DNA from: Streptomyces monashensis
GTDB lineage: Bacteria; Actinomycetota; Actinomycetes; Streptomycetales; Streptomycetaceae
Direction of reading: 5' to 3'
Assembly: GCF_001866665.1 (NCBI RefSeq)
Contig: NZ_MLYO01000018.1
Coordinates: 62,001-126,000 of the forward strand
DNA length: 64,000 nucleotides
Below, in pieces: positions 62,182-64,000 of the stretch. The position numbers were made by a program, and so were the translations under genes. The notes under the pieces were generated by a model that saw nothing but the letters and a program-made list of their open reading frames with translations, was not told the origin of the DNA and ran no database searches. Each line of letters starts with the position of its first letter. The first letter of the stretch is position 1.

Positions 62182-64000
62182 TCAACGGTCCACTCTCTCA
62201 CCCGTCCCGGACGGGTCGGCGTTTTCCGGAGCGGTGTCCGGCGCAGGGTCACTCGGCTGCTCCGGGTCGCCCGCCCTCGTGGCGGGGCCGGAATCACCGG
62301 GTTCCTGCGGGAGACGATCCGAGGGCGCGTCGGGGTTCCCGGGTCCGTCGCCGGCCTCCCCTGCCGCGTCCGGCCCGTCCTCGTCGGCCTGCCGGGCGGC
62401 CGCGCGCTTGCGCTGGGTGTACATACGGAATCCCGCGAGGACGAGGAGCAGCACGCCGCCGCCGATGACCAGCATCACGGTGGGCGTGACCTCGGTGACC
62501 TTCACGTCGAAGCTGACGGCGTCGCCGTACTCCTGGCCGTCCTCGGTGTACAGCTGGGCGACGACCGTGACCCGGCCGTTGGCGTTGGCCGCGGTGGCGA
62601 ACTTCACGGACTGGCTGTGCCCGCCGGAGATCTCCACCGGCTGTTCGGAGTAGGCCTTGCCGCCGATCTTCAGACGCGTGGGGTTGGACGAGGTGAGGCG
62701 CAGGATCAGGTGGCCGACGGGCTGGACGAGATTGTTCTGGACGGTTACCGGGATCGTGGCGCTGCGGCCGGAGAGCTTGGTCTCCGACTTGTCGATCAGT
62801 TTGACCTGGGCGGCCAGATCGTCGAGCCATCCCTCCACGCCGCCGCGGAAGCTGTCCGCGTCCCCGCTCCTGCCACGCCACGACGTGGACATCTCACGGT
62901 TTATGGCCCGCCCGAAGGGCGTGACGACGCGGGAACGGTCGGTGAGGACCACCTGGAAGTTGTCGAGCTCGTCCTGGGTGCGCGCGATCTGCTGGAACGC
63001 CGACACAGGCAGTTCCTGCTTGCGCAGCGAGGACGGGTAGGACTGCGTGGAGGGGATCTGCGTGGTGGCGTTCGGGTCCGGCTTGGCCTTCGCCGCCGAG
63101 GTGAGGTCCTGGGACTGTGACCAGGTCGCACCGTCGAGCGCCTTCAGCGCCGTCGCCATAGCCTGGGCCTGGCTCGCCGTGGGCATCCGCTGCGGGGCGA
63201 CGACGATGCTGCGCTGCTCGTCGGTCTGGGCGTTCACCTCAAGGCTCTGTGCCAGGAACTGCTGCACGGCCAGCGTCGAGGTGTCGGCCTTGGTCAGGTC
63301 GCCCTCGAAGGCCGTGGACAGCCGGGCGTCGGAGACCACCGCGGTGGTGCCGCCGCCGACCGGGCGGGCGGCGGAGGGCGTGTACGACAGCCCGGCGGTC
63401 TCCTGGAGGCTGTCGCTGCGGGCGATCACCCGGTCGGCTCCCGCGGACGTCGCGACCTTCATGATCGACGGGTCCACGGCGCCCTCAGCCGGCCAGGCGA
63501 AGTCCGTGCTCGGTGTGACGTGAAGCACGGTCTTGACGGTGGTGGCGGCCACGTCGGTAGCGTCCTTGAGGTGGCTGAGCGAGCCGGTGACGCTGGTGCC
63601 GTTGTGCGCGAGGGACGCCAGATCCGGGTCGCCGAACGGCAGCGCTACAACCTCCTTGCCCGCCACCGCGTTCTGGAGGTCCGCCAGCCACTGCTTGGCG
63701 ACCGCTTGGTGTGCCTTCGGGCCGGGTGTGGTCGTGCCGTTGCCCCCGGGGAGCCGGTAGTTGCCGGTCGCCATCGCGTCCACGGAGGCCAGCAGGTCTG
63801 GGTCGATCACCCAGGTGACGTCGAGATCTTTGCCGAGATCCACCATCTGGGCCAGCCGGCCGCCCGGAGCCAGCTCCTTGACCAGGTCGTCGTTGAGGAA
63901 CACCGGCGTCTGCAGTTCGCCGGCGCCCGTCTTGGCCGTCATGTGGACCGTGGAGATCAGCGGCCACAGGAGCGTCGTCTTCGTCTTGGTGCCGGCGTCG
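62182..64000 (-). CDS. DUF6049 family envelope protein (5' end outside window)
   Basis: The frame is open to the window edge, so the start is missing; 606 codons are visible. Most is extracytoplasmic: VTWVIDPDLLASVDAMA, DDVV-like Ala/Thr/Val-rich strands, and an Ig-like part ATIPVTVQNNLVQPVGHLIL. One transmembrane helix near the C-terminus (TPTVMLVIGGGVLLLVLAGF) is followed by a basic patch RKRAAARQ and an acidic Pro/Asp-rich cytoplasmic tail. The gene before murJ in M. tuberculosis (Rv3909) has the same plan. A structural partner of MurJ is plausible; its role is not known. Confidence 0.85.
   Translation of the reverse strand, partial: DAGTKTKTTLLWPLISTVHMTAKTGAGELQTPVFLNDDLVKELAPGGRLAQMVDLGKDLDVTWVIDPDLLASVDAMATGNYRLPGGNGTTTPGPKAHQAVAKQWLADLQNAVAGKEVVALPFGDPDLASLAHNGTSVTGSLSHLKDATDVAATTVKTVLHVTPSTDFAWPAEGAVDPSIMKVATSAGADRVIARSDSLQETAGLSYTPSAARPVGGGTTAVVSDARLSTAFEGDLTKADTSTLAVQQFLAQSLEVNAQTDEQRSIVVAPQRMPTASQAQAMATALKALDGATWSQSQDLTSAAKAKPDPNATTQIPSTQSYPSSLRKQELPVSAFQQIARTQDELDNFQVVLTDRSRVVTPFGRAINREMSTSWRGRSGDADSFRGGVEGWLDDLAAQVKLIDKSETKLSGRSATIPVTVQNNLVQPVGHLILRLTSSNPTRLKIGGKAYSEQPVEISGGHSQSVKFATAANANGRVTVVAQLYTEDGQEYGDAVSFDVKVTEVTPTVMLVIGGGVLLLVLAGFRMYTQRKRAAARQADEDGPDAAGEAGDGPGNPDAPSDRLPQEPGDSGPATRAGDPEQPSDPAPDTAPENADPSGTGERVDR

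Noticed and set aside
59299..63120. A 1273-codon plus-strand open frame across the pseudokinase, murJ and DUF6049 genes
   Set aside because: It is antisense to three genes with clear family motifs; high GC in third positions opens long empty frames. Its translation is low-complexity His/Gly/Arg/Val sequence.

Overview
The window is high-GC actinomycete DNA, almost certainly from a Streptomyces chromosome, centred on the replication origin. The evidence is the dnaA-oriC-dnaN-recF-gyrB-gyrA order, the parAB operon with exact copies of the Streptomyces parS palindrome, frequent GTG/TTG starts, class E sortases, CrgA, and Streptomyces-restricted families such as DUF5324 and DUF6344. The core is broadly colinear with the Mycobacterium tuberculosis segment running from Rv3909 through dnaA to fhaA (Rv0020). 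It differs in lacking pknA and cwlM here, in having MurJ and its pseudokinase as two genes, and in carrying extra genes between the tRNA genes.

Layout. 0-5 kb: end of a PaaE-like reductase, an acyl-CoA dehydrogenase with two operator-like palindromes, a rhodanese, a J-domain-like protein and a DUF2252 protein. 5.2-13.9 kb: tRNA-Leu(CAG), then the growth-signalling operon fhaA-fhaB-pstP-rodA-pbpA-pknB on the + strand. 13.9-18.2 kb: a minus-strand operon DUF881 - sortase - small membrane protein - pabA - sortase - sortase, divergent from crgA. 18.6-21.3 kb: a DnaA-box cluster, rhomboid protease, cyclophilin, DUF5324 protein and a parS site. 21.5-34 kb is the accessory part: two truncated genes meeting at what looks like a deletion scar (an NAD_binding_9-type protein and a gamma-butyrolactone-receptor-like TetR), tRNA-Ala, an HTH regulator, an orphan membrane-anchored kinase, a secreted protein, a broken glycosyltransferase, a 3Fe-4S-type ferredoxin, and a large HTH-nSTAND-WD40 protein. 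34.2-47.3 kb: tRNA-Ile, DUF3566, gyrA, gyrB, DUF721, recF, gnd, dnaN, oriC (about 1 kb) and dnaA, all on the minus strand. 47.6-54.6 kb: rpmH-rnpA-yidD-yidC-jag, rsmG, parA-parB and a GNAT protein on the + strand. 54.7-64 kb: trxB-trxA behind a textbook sigma-R promoter, sigM with its ZAS anti-sigma factor, a pseudokinase, murJ and a DUF6049 protein cut by the window end, all on the minus strand.

How it fits together. The window holds the machinery for starting replication (DnaA, oriC, DnaN, gyrase), segregating origins (ParAB, five exact parS sites), inserting membrane proteins (YidC, YidD, Jag), and building and regulating peptidoglycan (RodA, PbpA, MurJ, PknB/PstP and the FHA proteins). 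FhaA and the MurJ-associated pseudokinase lie at opposite ends although the mycobacterial equivalents bind each other. DnaA boxes outside oriC occur in the parAB promoter, next to crgA and near 5.05 kb.

I see no insertion sequence, CRISPR array, prophage or rRNA operon. Most of the window is well known. The least explained parts are the nSTAND-WD40 gene and its neighbours, the paired-truncation scar, the external DnaA-box cluster, and the two loci sharing a TGACG-N3-CGTCA palindrome.
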